A stretch of 6,622 nt of DNA, taken from positions 1-6,622 of the forward strand of contig JALOTI010000114.1 in assembly GCA_025457985.1 (NCBI GenBank), written 5' to 3'. The notes beneath the pieces are model-generated. The model saw only the letters and a list, made by a program, of their open reading frames with translations. It ran no database searches and was not told where the DNA came from. The stretch comes from Leptospira sp. GTDB lineage: Bacteria > Spirochaetota > Leptospiria > Leptospirales > Leptospiraceae. The translations under genes and the position numbers were made by a program. Below are positions 1 through 6,622 of the stretch, piece after piece. Numbering within the stretch: the first letter of the stretch is position 1; every line of letters starts with the position of its first letter.

Positions 1-1233
1 TTTCAAAATTTACAAAAGTTATCAATGGGTTATCTCGAAGAGTTAGTCCATACACGAATCAATGCTCTAAAAAGTAAAAAATACTTTTCCTTGTTTTTTG
101 TAACCTGTGTTTTTCTGATATCAATCTTCCTTGCTACTTCGATTATCAAGAGTATATCCTTTCCTCTTCGTGAAGTGTTGACTAAGATAGAAGAGCTTTC
201 CAGTGGGGACGCTGACCTCACCAAAGAAATTCCCAACTTCGGAGATAATGAAATTGGAAGGATTGCGGTCTCGGTAAATAAGTTTCTCGGAAGTTTGAAC
301 TCGATTGTAAACCAGTTAAAATCCCTGGCAACATCAGCGGAAAAAAATGCATCGCTTTTAAACAAAGATGCGATCACTGTTTCTGAACACGCAACGGAAC
401 TCGCCGCGACTTCGGAAGAATCTGCCGCAAGCCTGGAAGAGATAACAACAAGTTACGAGATCATGTTTGAATCGATTTCAAGTGAGACGAAGAATATATA
501 CAAGATCACGAAAGAAATGGATAACATCGGATTTTCCATTGGAAAAATAGACACATTGATAAAGGAACTCTCTGATCAATCCATTCGATCCACGGAACTT
601 GCCGAAACAGGAAACCAATCCATTGACAATACTGACAAAGCAATGGTGAAGATTCGCAATGTCACAAAAGATATTGTAGGAATCGTAGACCTGATTACGG
701 AGATTTCAGAGCAAACCAATTTACTTGCTCTGAACGCAAGTATTGAAGCAGCTAGAGCAGGTGATGCAGGAAGGGGTTTTGCTGTGGTTGCCGAGGAGAT
801 TTCAAAGTTAGCCGATAAAACACAAAATTCGGTGAAAGATATTAAAAAACGAATTGAAGAGAGCAATGTGAGTGTCAATTCCGGGGCCAATTATGTAGCC
901 GAAACTGTGAACGCTCTGCATATGATAGTGGAGCAATCTAGTTTGATTTTGAATGGAGTGACACGACTTAAATCCGAAATCCAAGGTCAATCTGCGAGCT
1001 TAGTGAGCGTAAACGAAGAGATTGGAAGCCTAAAAGATATGGCGGATATGATTGAACTTTCTAGCAGAGAGCAGAAGCGAGCTTCTGAAGATATTATGGA
1101 AGGAATCAATAATCTATCTGGAAGTGCTCAAATTCTCGCGAATAATTCGGAAGACCTAAACCAAGTGAGCCAAGAGATTGGGGGCATCGCTACATCGATT
1201 GCGAACATAAGCAATGGATTTAGGACAAAATAA
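1..1233 (+). CDS. Methyl-accepting chemotaxis protein, C-terminal part (5' end outside window)
   Basis: Chemoreceptor that passes a ligand signal across the inner membrane to the CheA/CheW complex. The frame is open to the left edge, so the gene starts outside the window and the Met at 25 is probably internal; numbering below starts there. A hydrophobic helix at residues 20-42 is the last transmembrane segment. A HAMP linker follows at about 43-96 (the [10 protein letters not shown] and GDNEIGRI elements are typical). The long coiled-coil signalling domain runs from 97 to 402. The hairpin tip is the highly conserved block at 226-263, containing [18 protein letters not shown] and [10 protein letters not shown], which contacts CheA/CheW. 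The Glu/Ser/Ala-rich stretch at 121-140 ([12 protein letters not shown]) is a likely methylation region. The C-terminus has no NWETF-type CheR/CheB tether. The ligand-binding domain is not in view, so the stimulus cannot be inferred. The family is certain; the individual receptor is not. Confidence 0.95.
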   Translation, partial: FQNLQKLSMGYLEELVHTRINALKSKKYFSLFFVTCVFLISIFLATSIIKSISFPLREVLTKIEELSSGDADLTKEIPNFGDNEIGRIAVSVNKFLGSLNSIVNQLKSLATSAEKNASLLNKDAITVSEHATELAATSEESAASLEEITTSYEIMFESISSETKNIYKITKEMDNIGFSIGKIDTLIKELSDQSIRSTELAETGNQSIDNTDKAMVKIRNVTKDIVGIVDLITEISEQTNLLALNASIEAARAGDAGRGFAVVAEEISKLADKTQNSVKDIKKRIEESNVSVNSGANYVAETVNALHMIVEQSSLILNGVTRLKSEIQGQSASLVSVNEEIGSLKDMADMIELSSREQKRASEDIMEGINNLSGSAQILANNSEDLNQVSQEIGGIATSIANISNGFRTK

Positions 1234-1263
1234 ATACTTCCTTTGTTTTATCGGAGACGTTTT

Positions 1264-1866
1264 TTATTTTGTTTGTGGTTCTGCCCCATTTTCTTGTGAG
1301 TTCGGAGTTTCTGTCTGCAGCGCGGGTTTTGGCTTCTTAGAATCTTTATCGAATAGTTTCTTAAAGCTGAAATTACTTTCTGGAGTGGTTTCAGCTTTGA
1401 TATGATTAACACGCTCTACACGATTTCGTCTAAAGATAACCGTAATTTCCTCATCCGGATCATGTTCTACACTATAACGTGCAATAGGGCGCGTATACAC
1501 CCAATATTCGCGGTCTCCCCCAGCTTCGGTTTTATCCGGTTCTCCAATATAAGTTTTAACAAATGGCTTCGTTTGATTTTGCAAATCATCCTTAAGTTTT
1601 GAGCGAATCTTAAGTCCATCTCTTTCTTCTTGTGTGAGAGATTCTCGAATGATCCTTTTTTTCTCTTCTTCCGTTCGAAGATCTTCTTCCGATTTATCTA
1701 GAAGCTTTTTACACTTTGCTTCATCCTCGAACGTTGACATGCAGTTATTAAATAATGTTTGTTTATTGGTCATTTGCACTTCATTTGAAGCACAACCCAC
1801 TAACAATAAACCATATATTATAAAGCTTAAAAAGTTCAGAATAAGAGATAACCGATTTTTTTCCAT
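1264..1866 (-). CDS. Small lipoprotein with BamE/SmpA-like C-terminal region
   Basis: A 200-residue lipoprotein. The N-terminus has Lys/Arg, a hydrophobic stretch at about 7-23, and a lipobox LVGC with Cys25 as the lipidated residue, followed by Ala-Ser-Asn. The mature part begins with a charged, probably helical region (43-100) carrying two cysteines, Cys42 and Cys52. Residues 101-156 follow the SmpA/OmlA (BamE) pattern: a helix end then IGEPDKTE, a WVYTRP strand, and a closing strand pair (ITVIFRRNRVERV). The tail (157-200) is low-complexity and hydrophilic. In Proteobacteria, BamE is an accessory lipoprotein of the outer-membrane beta-barrel assembly machine; a similar role here is inference from the fold pattern. 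The start ATG overlaps the secA stop as TAATG, and a good Shine-Dalgarno sequence lies in the end of secA, so translation is coupled to secA. It is the last gene of the cluster and ends 30 bases from the convergent MCP gene. The lipoprotein call is firm, the BamE likeness moderate. Confidence 0.85.
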   Translation of the reverse strand: MEKNRLSLILNFLSFIIYGLLLVGCASNEVQMTNKQTLFNNCMSTFEDEAKCKKLLDKSEEDLRTEEEKKRIIRESLTQEERDGLKIRSKLKDDLQNQTKPFVKTYIGEPDKTEAGGDREYWVYTRPIARYSVEHDPDEEITVIFRRNRVERVNHIKAETTPESNFSFKKLFDKDSKKPKPALQTETPNSQENGAEPQTK

Positions 1867-4619
1867 TAACGTTTCCTTCTACTTGACCGTCTTTCTGAAC
1901 CACCACCAGAACTAGTTGTTGTAGTCACTTGTGGTTTATTTCCTTTTTGTTTCTCATTTCCAAACATATCTACTTCAGAACGAGTCTCCATTCCTATTTT
2001 TTTATATTCTTTCGGCGCGGATTCATTCATCGTTTTGTCAGACTCACTCACCTCAATACGAAGAAGGAAGGAAACTACTTCTAACTTCAAAGTATCAACT
2101 AACTGATCAAAGAGTTTAAAACCTTGCAGTTTGTATTCCACAAGTGGATTTTTTTCACCATAACCAACCGTCCAAATTCCTTCCTTTAGATGGTCCATCG
2201 CATACAAATGATCTTTCCATCTATGGTCGAGGATATCTAGAAATACATTCCTTTCGATAGATCTCCAAACATCTTCGCCTATGGATTGGATTTTGCTAGT
2301 GTAAAGTTCCTTGATATGATTAGAAACTACATCATACATCTTGAGTTGCGGATTAGAGTCTTTTTTAAACTCAGATAAATCAAACTCCGCTTGAATTCCT
2401 AAACTTTGTAACCATTCCTTCAAAGAATCAAAGTCCCAAGCAGATGGATTATTACCTTCACAATATACAATTACTTGGTTTTCCACAACCTCATCGATAA
2501 AGTCTGAGATCGTTTTTTCCATATTTCCTTTATCTAATAACTCATTTCGAATTCCGTAGATATAAATTCTTTGACGATTCATAACATCATCATATTCTAA
2601 TAAGTGCTTACGAATATCAAAGTTGTGTCCTTCTACTCGTTTTTGGGCACGAGCAATTGCGTTGGACACCATATTGTGCTCTAACTCTTGGCACTCAGGC
2701 ATTTTAAGTGTATCCATGATCCGGGCAATTCGATCAGAACCAAAGATACGCATTAAATCATCTTGTAATGATAAATAAAATCTTGATGAACCTGGATCTC
2801 CCTGTCGTCCTGATCTTCCTCTCAACTGGTTGTCGATACGTCTTGATTCATGGCGCTCTGATCCTATAATATGGAGTCCGCCTGCCTCAATAACTAAATC
2901 GTGATCTACCTTCCATTTTTTTGCAGAATCCAAAATCCTTTGGCATTCTTTTTTTATTTTATCAGATCCAAGATTATTTAGATACTCAGAAGCCTCATCA
3001 AACTTTTGTTTAATGACAAGGTCTCGAAAGAAGTAGACTTTTTCTAGTTCGTCTTTGGAGCGGATGCCTTCTTTTTCACAGTAGTCATCTAATCTTTCCA
3101 AATCTTCTTTATACTTTTGCGCACCACCTAAAACGATATCCGTTCCACGTCCGGCCATATTTGTTGCTATGGTCACTGCCCCAGGTTTTCCGGCATTCGC
3201 TACAATTTCCGATTCTCTTTCGTGTTGTTTGGCATTGAGTACGTTATGCGGGATTCCGTTTGCTGTTAAAAGTTTTGAAAGAACCTCTGACTTTTCTATG
3301 GAGATAGTTCCAACAAGACATGGCTGTTTTTTGGCCATTTTTTCTTTGATATCTTTTACAACTGCGTCAAACTTTTCCCTTTCTGTTTTATAGACACGAT
3401 CCGGCATATCTTGGCGTTGGATCTTTAAGTTTGAAGGGATAACAATAACGTCTAAATTGTAAATCTTTTTGAATTCTTCTGCCTCCGTATCAGCAGTTCC
3501 AGTCATACCAGCTAACTTCTTATAAATTCTAAAATAGTTCTGGAAGGTAATCGATGCTAATGTTTGAGACTCACGAGCAATCGGAACAGACTCTTTCGCT
3601 TCCAAGGCTTGGTGGAGTCCATCGGAGTATCGCCGACCCTTCATCAAACGGCCCGTAAATTCGTCGACGATGATCACTTCCCCATCTTGCACCACATAAT
3701 CCTTATCCTTAAAGAAAATCTTATGTGCTTTCAGTGCTTGTTGTACGTGGTGGACAAGTTCAATGTTCTCAGCATGGTATAAATTCTCAACGCCTAACAA
3801 TTTTTCTACGTGATGGACACCTGCCTCAGTTAAGATGACGTTTCTTGCTTTTTCATCTATTTCAAAGTCTTCACCTTCGTTGAGTTTTGGAATGATTTTG
3901 TCGACTTTTAAGTATTTGTCGGTGGATTCCTCTGCCGGCCCAGAAATGATTAGCGGAGTTCTCGCTTCATCTACCAAAATTGAATCCACTTCATCTACGA
4001 TTGCAAAATTATGTTGTCGTTGGACTCGGTGCTCTTTGTAACTCACCATATTATCTCTGAGATAATCAAACCCAAACTCATTATTTGTTCCGTAAGTGAT
4101 ATCAGCGTTGTAAGCTTCCTTTCTTTCTTCGTGATCCATATCATGTTGAATGACACCTACAGAAATTTTTAGGAATTCATAAATTGGTCGCATCCAATTC
4201 GCATCCCGTTTAGCCAAGTAATCGTTTACCGTTACGACATGAACACCATCACCAGAAAGGGCATTTAAGTAGATTGGCAAAGTACTCGTCAGTGTCTTTC
4301 CTTCACCAGTTTTCATTTCCGAAATATTTCCCCAATGAAGAGAGATTCCTCCCATCATCTGAACATCAAAATGCCTCATGCCCAAAGTTCGATATGCAAC
4401 CTCACGAACTGTTGCAAAGGCTTCCGGAAGAATGTCATCCAACGTCTGACCATTTGCTAGTTTTTCTTTAAAATAGGCCGTTTGATTTGCGAGACTCGCA
4501 TCATCCATCTCTCGCATTTTTGATTCAAAAGAATTGATCTCTAAAACGATTGGTGAAAGTCTTTTTAAGTCTCTTTCGTATTTACTTCCGAAGAGTATTG
4601 TTAGTATTTTTTGAAACAT
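1866..4619 (-). CDS. secA: Preprotein translocase subunit SecA
   Basis: Motor ATPase of the general secretion pathway; it binds SecYEG at the inner membrane and pushes unfolded preproteins through using ATP. At 917 residues it is full length. Visible elements: Walker A MKTGEGKT (102-109), Walker B/DEAD-type DEVD (209-212), the preprotein cross-linking region (about 220-370, ending near [13 protein letters not shown]), nucleotide-binding domain 2 with [14 protein letters not shown] (487-499) and the arginine-finger block [17 protein letters not shown] (598-614), the helical scaffold, and the two-helix finger with its tip near Tyr820 ([10 protein letters not shown]). Two features differ from E. 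coli SecA: the variable segment between VLGG and EAGGLHIIG is about 78 residues rather than about 35, and the C-terminal zinc-binding motif (CxCxSG...CH) is absent, replaced by a Ser/Thr/Gly linker and a basic RRSSRRKR end. The start has a weak GGAA Shine-Dalgarno 5 bases upstream, and the gene begins 10 bases after the amidotransferase stop. Confidence 0.99.
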   Translation of the reverse strand: MFQKILTILFGSKYERDLKRLSPIVLEINSFESKMREMDDASLANQTAYFKEKLANGQTLDDILPEAFATVREVAYRTLGMRHFDVQMMGGISLHWGNISEMKTGEGKTLTSTLPIYLNALSGDGVHVVTVNDYLAKRDANWMRPIYEFLKISVGVIQHDMDHEERKEAYNADITYGTNNEFGFDYLRDNMVSYKEHRVQRQHNFAIVDEVDSILVDEARTPLIISGPAEESTDKYLKVDKIIPKLNEGEDFEIDEKARNVILTEAGVHHVEKLLGVENLYHAENIELVHHVQQALKAHKIFFKDKDYVVQDGEVIIVDEFTGRLMKGRRYSDGLHQALEAKESVPIARESQTLASITFQNYFRIYKKLAGMTGTADTEAEEFKKIYNLDVIVIPSNLKIQRQDMPDRVYKTEREKFDAVVKDIKEKMAKKQPCLVGTISIEKSEVLSKLLTANGIPHNVLNAKQHERESEIVANAGKPGAVTIATNMAGRGTDIVLGGAQKYKEDLERLDDYCEKEGIRSKDELEKVYFFRDLVIKQKFDEASEYLNNLGSDKIKKECQRILDSAKKWKVDHDLVIEAGGLHIIGSERHESRRIDNQLRGRSGRQGDPGSSRFYLSLQDDLMRIFGSDRIARIMDTLKMPECQELEHNMVSNAIARAQKRVEGHNFDIRKHLLEYDDVMNRQRIYIYGIRNELLDKGNMEKTISDFIDEVVENQVIVYCEGNNPSAWDFDSLKEWLQSLGIQAEFDLSEFKKDSNPQLKMYDVVSNHIKELYTSKIQSIGEDVWRSIERNVFLDILDHRWKDHLYAMDHLKEGIWTVGYGEKNPLVEYKLQGFKLFDQLVDTLKLEVVSFLLRIEVSESDKTMNESAPKEYKKIGMETRSEVDMFGNEKQKGNKPQVTTTTSSGGGSERRSSRRKR
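1874..1880 (-). promoter_or_regulatory. Shine-Dalgarno for the lipoprotein gene, inside the secA 3' end
   Basis: The minus strand reads AGAAGGA, 7 bases before the lipoprotein ATG. The same bases code for Arg-Arg of the basic RRKR end of SecA. Together with the TAATG stop/start overlap, this supports coupled translation of secA and the lipoprotein gene and fixes the lipoprotein start. Confidence 0.7.
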
Positions 4620-4629
4620 GTTAATTCCA

Positions 4630-5319
4630 TTATAAATTTATAATATTTCGAAATATTTGATTAGCAGAAGCCGACATCTGTTTTTGTTTGAGATCCATTT
4701 CAGAAAAGTCACCACTACTTTTTGCAATAAATTCTTTATGAACTTCTAACCAAACTTGTAACATCGACAGAGTTGGTTCCAAGTGAGTTTGAAATCCAAA
4801 AATTCTATTTTCTACAGCAAACATTTGGTTCGGATACATAGAACCTTCCAAAAGCAATTTTGCATTTATTGGAAGTTTCACAACATCTTCATGGAGGTGG
4901 AATGCCATGATAGAAGTTGAACCAAGTCCTGAAAAGATAGGGTTACTTGGATCAACTACTCGTACTTCGGAGAAACCTACTTCTGGACCTTTGTCGCCAA
5001 CTAACACATCACCGCCGAGAGCCTTTGCAATGATTTGTGAACCTAAACAGATTCCTATACATTTTTTTTGAGGCATGGCAGCGATATTTTGAACCAATTT
5101 GTAGTACGGTTTAAAAAATTCCTGTTCCGCTGGATCTGCGACAGATTGAGGGCCTCCCAATAAAACCACTAAGTCGAATTGCAGATGCATTTCTGGAAAA
5201 ACTTGCACCCGTCGGTCGTAGGCATTTTGGTAACTGATCCGATATCCTTTTTCGCGTAAGAGTGGTTCCAGGATACCAGGACCTTCACAATCTTTGAAAC
5301 GTACAAATATAGCTCTCAT
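4630..5319 (-). CDS. Class I glutamine amidotransferase domain protein (stand-alone, GMP-synthase type)
   Basis: A 229-residue cytoplasmic protein made of a single class I (triad) glutamine amidotransferase domain, which hydrolyses glutamine and passes ammonia to an acceptor. The catalytic triad is visible: nucleophile Cys91 in GICLGSQ, and His179 with Glu181 in FGFQTHLEP. The oxyanion-loop motif LLGGPQSV lies at 53-60, and LGGDV followed by [10 protein letters not shown] (101-121) is typical of the GuaA-like branch. FHLHED (140-145) corresponds to the FHWH motif of many stand-alone members. No synthetase or acceptor domain is attached, and no partner gene (guaA, trpE, pabB, hisF) is nearby, so the acceptor is unknown; a peptidase-like or gamma-glutamyl hydrolase role is possible. 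Thr replaces the usual Phe just before the catalytic His. The start ATG overlaps the stop of the thioredoxin-like gene as ATGA and has only a weak ribosome binding site, suggesting translational coupling. The stop lies 10 bases before secA. Confidence 0.9.
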   Translation of the reverse strand: MRAIFVRFKDCEGPGILEPLLREKGYRISYQNAYDRRVQVFPEMHLQFDLVVLLGGPQSVADPAEQEFFKPYYKLVQNIAAMPQKKCIGICLGSQIIAKALGGDVLVGDKGPEVGFSEVRVVDPSNPIFSGLGSTSIMAFHLHEDVVKLPINAKLLLEGSMYPNQMFAVENRIFGFQTHLEPTLSMLQVWLEVHKEFIAKSSGDFSEMDLKQKQMSASANQIFRNIINL

Positions 5320-5897
5320 AGGGAACTCAATCCAAATTGGTGTCTAAAGAATTGGTATTTAGATTCATTTTTAATCTCAGTTGGATTCGATTTTTCTGAT
5401 ATCGAGCCAATAAAATTATAATAGATACGGAGGGGTTTTGTTTCCATTAAAATGGTTTCTGGTGTACCTGTTACTAGCGAGTTTGTTCCCACCTGGAAGT
5501 TGGGCTTCATAAAAAGAACTTTGGCCTTGATATTGCGATTCTTAACTTCTTCAAGCATCCTAACTTTTGCTAATTGATAACTTTCAGCGAAGGAAATATT
5601 TGGATCCGAGTCAGGAAGAATTTGTTTGGGATCAACAACCAGAAAAAATGCCTTTTTGGGGTGTTTTTCGATCTCCTCGGCTAGAAGATTTAGGCTAGGA
5701 ATTTCTTTATAACAAGGAACACAATCCGGGGAATAGACATTGATCGCAATTTCGGAAACATCCAAATCTCGGAAAACGACTTCTTTCCCATCAAACGAAA
5801 GCCCCGACCAGGATTCCTCTCCAAAATACGAAGTCTTCGCCTTTGCACAGAAATTAGAGCTGAGAAGGATTAAAAAAACAAAAAAAAGCTTGTACAT
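5316..5897 (-). CDS. Secreted thioredoxin-like (TlpA/ResA-type) protein
   Basis: A 193-residue exported protein with a thioredoxin fold. The signal peptide is MYKLFFVFLILLSS followed by NFCAKA, with likely signal peptidase I cleavage after Ala20; Cys17 does not sit in an acceptable lipobox because Phe precedes it. The active-site motif CVPC is at 59-62, after the strand AINVYSPD, and the cis-proline loop is TGTPETILME with Pro146. Both are classic for thioredoxin-like oxidoreductases working outside the cytoplasm, so a role in reducing or exchanging disulfides of envelope proteins is inferred. An in-frame ATG at 5915 would add six residues (MGGKTS), but the ATG at 5897 is preferred because GGGAGG lies 10 bases before it and it gives a compact signal peptide. 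The signal-peptide codons include T8 and T7 runs in the coding strand. First gene of the minus-strand cluster; its stop overlaps the next start as ATGA. Confidence 0.85.
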   Translation of the reverse strand: MYKLFFVFLILLSSNFCAKAKTSYFGEESWSGLSFDGKEVVFRDLDVSEIAINVYSPDCVPCYKEIPSLNLLAEEIEKHPKKAFFLVVDPKQILPDSDPNISFAESYQLAKVRMLEEVKNRNIKAKVLFMKPNFQVGTNSLVTGTPETILMETKPLRIYYNFIGSISEKSNPTEIKNESKYQFFRHQFGLSSL

Positions 5898-5907
5898 TGA
5901 GGTCTTG

Positions 5908-5913
5908 CCTCCC
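5908..5913 (-). promoter_or_regulatory. Shine-Dalgarno deciding the thioredoxin-like gene start
   Basis: GGGAGG on the minus strand lies 10 bases before the ATG at 5897. The alternative ATG at 5915 overlaps this motif and has only a weak purine stretch very close to it, so the downstream ATG is the likelier start. Confidence 0.55.
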
Positions 5914-5961
5914 ATGCTCTTCTAGAGAACCTAGCTGTAAAGCCCGTTTTGAAACTTTCCC

Positions 5962-5997
5962 TTGACATATAGCCCAAGTCCCCGAATCTGGTCTAAC
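5962..5997 (+). promoter_or_regulatory. Possible promoter in the divergent region (perfect -35, poor -10)
   Basis: TTGACA at 5962-5967 is an exact sigma-70 -35 box, placed 63 bases before the acidic-tailed gene. No good -10 sits at 16-18 bases; the best candidate, TCTAAC at 5992-5997, has a 24-base spacer, which is too long for a standard promoter. The divergent region must hold start signals for both directions, but I found no convincing minus-strand promoter; TATATG, ending at 5965 on the minus strand, is the only -10-like hexamer there. Confidence 0.25.
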
Positions 5998-6015
5998 ATT
6001 CCAGCATTGCCCCTT

Positions 6016-6019
6016 AGGA
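6016..6019 (+). promoter_or_regulatory. Shine-Dalgarno for the acidic-tailed protein
   Basis: AGGA ends 10 bases before the ATG at 6030, an acceptable if slightly long spacing. It supports the chosen start, and no better in-frame start lies upstream. Confidence 0.5.
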
Positions 6020-6029
6020 ACTACAAAAA

Positions 6030-6500
6030 ATGAGCCAATCGCAGAAAGAAGACTTTGATATCGTATCTTTAATTGAACTTTGTCGGGAAAAAAAGTACGA
6101 AACTTGCGTGGCTGGTTTCAGCACAATCGACAAAATCGAAAAAATCACTCTCCCTAAGAAACTTAAAAATCGCAAGCTCACAGTACAAGCACTTTATTCC
6201 TTAACCAACGATTTGATCCAATGGAAATATCTTACAAAAGAAGAACGAGATAAAATCCAGGCAGAAAAAGATAAAATCGCTGGTGTCACTTCGACAACTA
6301 GTACGTCTTTCGCACCACATGCGGAAGAGGACATTGATGAAGATTTTATCCCAGAAGAAGAAGCTCGTAAGCCAGAACTTATGGATGAAGATGGATACGA
6401 AAATGAATTTGGTGATGATGACGATGATGACTCGGACGACGACGATGATGACTTTGATGACGAAGACGATTCGGATGACGACGAGGAAGAAGAAGACTAA
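6030..6500 (+). CDS. Small protein with omega-like N-terminus and poly-Asp/Glu tail
   Basis: A 156-residue cytoplasmic protein in two parts. Residues 8-72 are compact and helical, and their order (DIVSLIEL, then KKYETCVAGFSTIDKIEKI, then a basic LPKKLKNRK, then LTVQALYSLTNDLI) recalls the RNA polymerase omega/Rpb6 pattern of a Tyr-containing helix followed by a helix starting K-x-T-x-x-A-L. That would make it an RNA polymerase assembly subunit; this is a by-eye resemblance only. Residues 73-98 form a Lys/Glu helix and a Ser/Thr linker. Residues 99-156 are strongly acidic, and 25 of the last 29 are Asp or Glu. Such tails occur in the Firmicutes RNA polymerase delta subunit and in nucleic-acid mimics, but I see no delta-type N-terminal domain. 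The start is supported by AGGA 10 bases upstream. It is divergent from the secA cluster. The reading frame is clear; the function is tentative. Confidence 0.85.
   Translation: MSQSQKEDFDIVSLIELCREKKYETCVAGFSTIDKIEKITLPKKLKNRKLTVQALYSLTNDLIQWKYLTKEERDKIQAEKDKIAGVTSTTSTSFAPHAEEDIDEDFIPEEEARKPELMDEDGYENEFGDDDDDDSDDDDDDFDDEDDSDDDEEEED
6414..6497 (+). repeat. GAT/GAC/GAA trinucleotide-rich tract coding the acidic tail
   Basis: Nearly every triplet is GAT, GAC, GAA or GAG, coding residues 129-156 of the acidic-tailed protein. The two Asp codons and the occasional Ser and Phe codons interrupt the repeat, so it is imperfect and selected at the protein level rather than a pure microsatellite. It could still vary in length between strains. 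The tract also creates a spurious Met/Thr-rich open frame in the +1 register. Confidence 0.85.
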
Positions 6501-6622
6501 ATTCTCCGAAGATATCGGCTAAGGATTTTCCCATCCAACTCACTCCCATCTACCAGAATGGAAGCCTCCTCAATTTTTTAGCCCCTGAAAAAAATATCTA
6601 TCTACACTCCAAACTCTCTCCT
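6497..6622 (-). CDS. Possible 3' end of a convergent gene, partial, frame broken
   Basis: On the minus strand the window edge enters an open frame reading ERVWSVDRYFFQGLKN that stops at 6570-6572. In another frame, a protein-like C-terminal stretch (IEEASILVDGSELDGK, then ILSRYLRRI) runs from a TAA at 6578-6580 to a TAG at 6497-6499. Removing one A from the six-base run at 6574-6579 would join the two into one continuous end whose stop overlaps the stop of the acidic-tailed gene. In the downstream frame the first codon position is clearly purine-rich on the minus strand (about three quarters), which fits minus-strand coding. Too little is visible to name a product, and either stretch could be chance. 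Confidence 0.3.

Noticed and set aside
30..377. Minus-strand open frame inside the MCP gene
   Set aside because: Shadow of a clear MCP coding region on the other strand.
1225..1270. AT-rich hairpin with a following T-run between the convergent MCP and lipoprotein genes
   Set aside because: The stem (1225-1234 with 1242-1251) is almost all A-T with a mismatch and a G-T pair, and the T-run starts nine bases after it; too weak to call a terminator.
1634..1915. Plus-strand open frame across the lipoprotein and secA junction
   Set aside because: Antisense to two well-supported genes and Ser/Phe-rich in a way expected of a shadow frame.
5316..5897. Thioredoxin-like protein as a lipoprotein through Cys17
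   Set aside because: Phe at the position before the Cys does not fit even a relaxed spirochaete lipobox, and AKA gives a good signal peptidase I site.
5897..5915. Six-residue longer N-terminus for the thioredoxin-like protein
   Set aside because: The upstream ATG has a poor ribosome binding site, while GGGAGG precedes the ATG at 5897 at usable spacing.
6283..6522. Open frame rich in Met and Thr overlapping the acidic-tailed gene
   Set aside because: It is the +1 reading of the GAT/GAC repeat, lacks its own ribosome binding site and has no protein-like composition.
6479..6622. Plus-strand open frame running to the right edge (contains FPIQLTPIYQNGSLL)
   Set aside because: It looks protein-like but has no ATG, GTG or TTG start after the preceding stop, and its first codon positions are not purine-rich, unlike the complementary minus frame.

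Overview
The window most resembles a chromosomal stretch from a spirochaete of the family Leptospiraceae (Leptospira or a close relative). The reasons are the modest GC content, the loose lipobox on the small lipoprotein, a SecA without the C-terminal zinc-binding tail, and the style of the methyl-accepting chemotaxis protein. This assignment is inferred from sequence character; no database comparison was possible.

Layout. At the left edge, on the plus strand, is the 3' part of a membrane-bound methyl-accepting chemotaxis protein (MCP; 1-1233), with its last transmembrane helix, HAMP linker and complete cytoplasmic signalling hairpin. It converges, across a 30-base gap, with a four-gene minus-strand cluster that reads right to left: a secreted thioredoxin-like protein (5897-5316), a class I glutamine amidotransferase (5319-4630), the preprotein translocase ATPase SecA (4619-1866) and a small lipoprotein with a BamE/SmpA-like C-terminal region (1866-1264). 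The first two genes overlap as ATGA, the second and third are separated by 10 bases, and secA overlaps the lipoprotein gene as TAATG. The cluster is therefore very probably one transcript with translational coupling.

A divergent region of about 130 bases (5898-6029) separates this cluster from a plus-strand gene (6030-6500). That gene encodes a small protein whose N-terminal part resembles, weakly, the RNA polymerase omega subunit and whose C-terminus is an almost pure Asp/Glu tail. The last ~120 bases may hold the 3' end of a convergent minus-strand gene whose reading frame is broken at a run of six A's.

How the genes may work together. SecA drives export across the inner membrane. The lipoprotein, if truly BamE-like, would act on the outer membrane side of envelope assembly. 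The thioredoxin-like protein would act on thiols in the periplasm. Together they give the cluster an envelope-biogenesis theme, with the amidotransferase as the outsider. I saw no tRNA, rRNA, insertion sequence, CRISPR array or phage gene. The window is mostly ordinary housekeeping; the points worth a second look are the acidic-tailed omega-like protein, the SecA variations, the coupled cluster and the disrupted right edge.
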